A program made the position numbers and the translations under genes. A stretch of DNA of 64,000 nucleotides from Eucommia ulmoides. Lineage: Eukaryota > Streptophyta > Magnoliopsida > Garryales > Eucommiaceae. The stretch spans positions 61,645,231-61,709,230 of the forward strand of contig CM028329.1 in assembly GCA_016647705.1 (NCBI GenBank), read 5' to 3'. Position 1 is the first letter of the stretch. Each line of letters begins with the position of its first letter. This document shows positions 61,020-64,000 of the stretch, one piece after another. The notes below the pieces were generated by a model. That model was not told the origin of the DNA, did not search any database, and saw only the letters and a list, made by a program, of their open reading frames with translations.

Positions 61020-62752
61020 TTACAATAATACTTCAGGATAAACAATATTTGTCGTGGATAGAGATCCATATTCGGGAAGAAGTACACTTAATCGATCAAA
61101 TGATGTACACCTTGATAAGGCCACATATAGTTGACCGTGACTAAAAACCAGTGTAGTCAAATCAACTCCAACAAATTTCACTGATTGTCCTTGTGATTTA
61201 TTTATCGTCATAGCATACGCCAAACGAATTGGAAACTGGCGCCTTGTCGTTTGAAAAGGAAATTCAGAAGACGATGGCGTCAAGAATATTCTCGGAATGA
61301 ACGCCAAATTTTTTGCTTTATCCCCTGTCAATATTCGAGCTTTTATTACACGTAAAAAACACCTGACAACCATTAATCGTGTGCCATTACAAAGTCCATC
61401 ACTTGGTGCGATATTTCTCAACAACATAACTGGACATCCAATTTTCAAATCTAATTTGAACGGAGGTAATCCTGGAGGATCTAAGGAATTCAAGTACTCG
61501 TTAGGATAACGATTTGTAATTTCACGATTAGCTCCATCATCTTCAGACATTTTATTTGCGGCCAGATATGTGATCATTTCTTCGGGAAAAATATTTAAAG
61601 CAGTTGAATTAATAGCACTAACATTGTCATTTCTTGCAGAAAGAATAGAACGTTCAGCTAGAAATGTAGGGGTAACAACACTGGGTGTGCCTAGATGTGG
61701 ATAAACTGAAAATATTAATTCAACCACATTACGACACTTGTGTATGGTTGACGGCAACTGTACGATTTCATGCGGATCACTGTCAACCTATTTAAAGAAA
61801 AAATAAATGTAAATGAATAATTTAGTATCAAAGCATATATAAGTAATCTATTACAAAATGCTAAAATATATTTAAATGAAATATTACCTGAAGTAAATAT
61901 CTCGAAAACTCTGCATTTTCAATGTTCCTACTATTTAGGCGCATGTTTAAATTCAAAGTTAAGACATGTATATCATTCCAAAGGTACGAACGTCTCAACG
62001 ATGGTGCCACAATTTGTTGACGGACACCTTTAGGTATAACAGGTAGAATTTGCCGAAAGTCTCCTCCAAGAACGACCGTGATACCCCCGAATGGATTTGG
62101 ATTACTGCAAATATCTCGTAGCGTGCGATCCACAGACTCAACGCAGTACTTATGTTGCATCGGTTTCATCCCAAATGATTAACTTTGTCTCTCTAAACAA
62201 TTCGGCATGCAACGATTATTTACTGAAATGACAAATTGAATTATCAAGAATATCTAAAGGGATGCGAAATGTGGAATGTGCAGTTCGATCTCCTTCAAGT
62301 AGTAGCGATGCAATACCGGACGATGCCACAGTAATGACAATATGACTGTTACTACGACATTTTGCTGCTATGGTATTATATAGAAACGTTTTTCCCGTAC
62401 CAGCACCACCATTCAAAAAAAATATTTTTCCTAAATTTCCGAACACTGATGAAGTGATTGATTCGTATGCAACACGTTGGTCTTCATTGAGACGATCAAT
62501 ATTACACTGCACATTCCTTTGTTGTGCTTCACTTTGCATTTGACGATATTCCCATATCAATCTATTTCCAACTACCATATTCCAATTCTGGACAGGTTGT
62601 GGAATCGAAGGAAAATCTACTAAGCTCTTGCCCGATTTTTGAAGTAATTGATTCAAAAGGTACAGACCGTAGTCTTTAATCTGTGCCTCGCTTGGGACGG
62701 GTATCGAAAACAACGTGCGAACTTTATATGAGAGATCATCACATATATGCAT
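61020..62752 (-). pseudogene. Helitron Pif1-like helicase domain, copy 2
   Basis: Blocks 62752-62216, 62169-61861 and 61757-61020 carry the same helicase motifs as copy 1 ([48 protein letters not shown]). The 100-bp intron is at 61887-61788. The break between ICHFSK and SLHAELF is shared with copy 1. A stop just upstream of [11 protein letters not shown] is private to this copy. Confidence 0.85.
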
Positions 62753-62764
62753 CCAAAACTGATC

Positions 62765-64000
62765 TCATAATTCACATGGATTTAAAGGGGAGCATTGTGT
62801 AAGAATGACACAAAATAATTTTCTCAGTTGATATCCAGTACTCATAATAGACGCCTCTTGAAGACATTGTATCCATTCATTATCATCTTCCAATAGCCTT
62901 CTTGCTACACATGCGGCTTTGAACGTCGCATGTTCAACATTGTTTACAATGCGTAGACACCTAAACGATTGCGGCCCTTTGACTACAGTCAATAGTAAAC
63001 GCAGATAAAATCGTTCACCCGAATTGGGAGGCGCAAAATACATTCTGCCAATGGCAAATCCCCTTTGTCGTGGCTTCCAAAATATTTCAGTTTTATTCCA
63101 AACAAAATGCTGGGGAAACTCTTGATAAGTATACACACGTGCAAAAGCATGTGCATCACAATATGAAAAAAATTCTGTTAGAGTCAACTTTTGTGACTGA
63201 GCTCGAGAAATGATAGACTGTATTGTTTCAGTAGGATTGAAGACAACCTGATGCATTCCAGGCAAATGGAGCGTCAATCGAACAACTGTTGGATTCTCAT
63301 CGTGCAAAGAAAAACTCAACAATCGCCAGGCTGCCTCAGGGGGTCCAATGTATCTTGCATCAAGATATTGCTTGATCTCATCTATCATTCCTAAAATCAA
63401 TGTCGTCATATCACCTCCTTTATAGATATACTTGTGGATATATTCGACGCACCTAATCCCAACGCATACTTCAACATTAATATAACAGTCGAACATCTTG
63501 GAAAGGTACGGATTGTATGGGACGACGTCTTTATTATCAACTTGTTGCCCCCTCACGGTATAAACTTTGCCATTATCACGACGACGGTAAATGGGATATC
63601 CATATGAATCCATCGTTGTATACTCCGCGAAATCTCATAGATACCTCTTAGTGCATCTGCCGTTCTTCATGCACGGGGCTTGACAATTTCGAGCACCACA
63701 TGGTCCGTGAACCATGCATTTTTTTATAGTCTCGAAAAGTTCTGGCTCTTCATTTGGATCTGGAAATTCAGCACAAACTATTCTGTCTACTTGGTCGCAC
63801 GTTCGAATTTTATTTTGATTATCAAGAAATATCAATAAGTGCATGTGCGGCAGACCTCTTTTCTGGTACTCAATTGTAAAAACATAGGCAACTTTTTTTC
63901 CAAATACTCGAGTGCTTTCAATCTCTTTCATTAGAGCAATTCTTTTTAACTCGAAAACGCGAGCAATTAAGTCTGGACGGTCAGTTGGTTGTTGATGAGG
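62765..64000 (-). pseudogene. Helitron Rep (HUH) domain, copy 2, truncated by the window edge
   Basis: Block 63613-62765 reads from MDSYGYPIYR through VEYIHKYIYKGGD to CSPLNPCEL without a stop. Block 63931-63635 reads VFTIEYQKRGLPHMHLLIFL, so the HUH motif (H-M-H at 63847-63839) is in frame with the upstream domain, unlike copy 1. The stop after CTKRYL is shared with copy 1. Confidence 0.85.

Larger units (their letters stand above)
60900..64000 (-). mobile_element. Helitron, second genomic copy, 3' part (runs off the right edge)
   Basis: The 3' terminus (hairpin plus CTAG at 60900-60903) and the order of coding remains match 29612-32700. The copies differ by scattered substitutions, for example [10 protein letters not shown] against [10 protein letters not shown] and CQITNRYP against REITNRYP. 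Confidence 0.85.

Overview
The window is nuclear DNA from a flowering plant, most likely a eudicot. It is AT-rich, genes carry many GT-AG introns, and transposon debris fills the space between genes. I recognise four host loci. They are an ABCG half-transporter (2221-6767, +, 9 exons, 691 aa), a cytosolic-type NAD kinase (13616-18692, +, 11 exons, 526 aa), and a tandemly duplicated DUF604/Fringe-like glycosyltransferase (24528-28474 and 55762-59753, +, 3 exons, 506 aa each). A further partial copy of exon 1 of the last gene sits at 45498-46373. Two less certain minus-strand loci are a leader exon at 917-1100 and an unrecognised small gene at 6920-7435 that converges on the ABCG gene. I see no bacterial-type operon, CRISPR array, rRNA or intact tRNA.

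Layout. 1-2.1 kb: leader exon and a MITE-like repeat. 2.2-6.8 kb: ABCG gene with SINE debris in intron 1. 6.9-13.4 kb: a small convergent gene, then MITEs, an LTR remnant and a SINE. 13.6-18.7 kb: NAD kinase with two TRIM elements and two MITEs in its introns. 18.7-24.4 kb: repeats, including a non-autonomous Helitron with tandem ~430-bp units. 24.5-28.5 kb: glycosyltransferase copy 1. 28.7-29.2 kb: an RNase H fragment. 29.27-45.2 kb: a solo LTR flanked by TTAAT and split by a 14.3-kb Helitron (29612-43906) that carries Rep/helicase remains and a ~6-kb array of MITE-derived repeats. 45.5-47.2 kb: second glycosyltransferase exon 1, cut by a 100-N gap (47235-47334). 47.3-57.5 kb: near-exact repeat of 37.1-47.2 kb. 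57.5-64 kb: the rest of that glycosyltransferase copy, its RNase H fragment, LTR and Helitron, running off the right edge.

Main interpretation. The two sides of the N gap overlap by about 10.1 kb, with almost only small indels between them. The truly duplicated parts (copy 1 versus copy 3 of the glycosyltransferase, and the two Helitron 3' halves) differ by many substitutions. The simplest reading is a missed contig overlap. The real locus would then hold two glycosyltransferase copies about 21 kb apart, and the apparently frameshifted middle copy would be a contig-end artefact. The order of events would be LTR insertion, loss to a solo LTR, Helitron insertion, expansion of the array inside the Helitron, then duplication of the whole segment. 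The left edge of the duplication lies at the TATA box of the glycosyltransferase gene, so the two gene copies have different distal promoters. I found no convincing undescribed biochemical system. The novelty here is structural.
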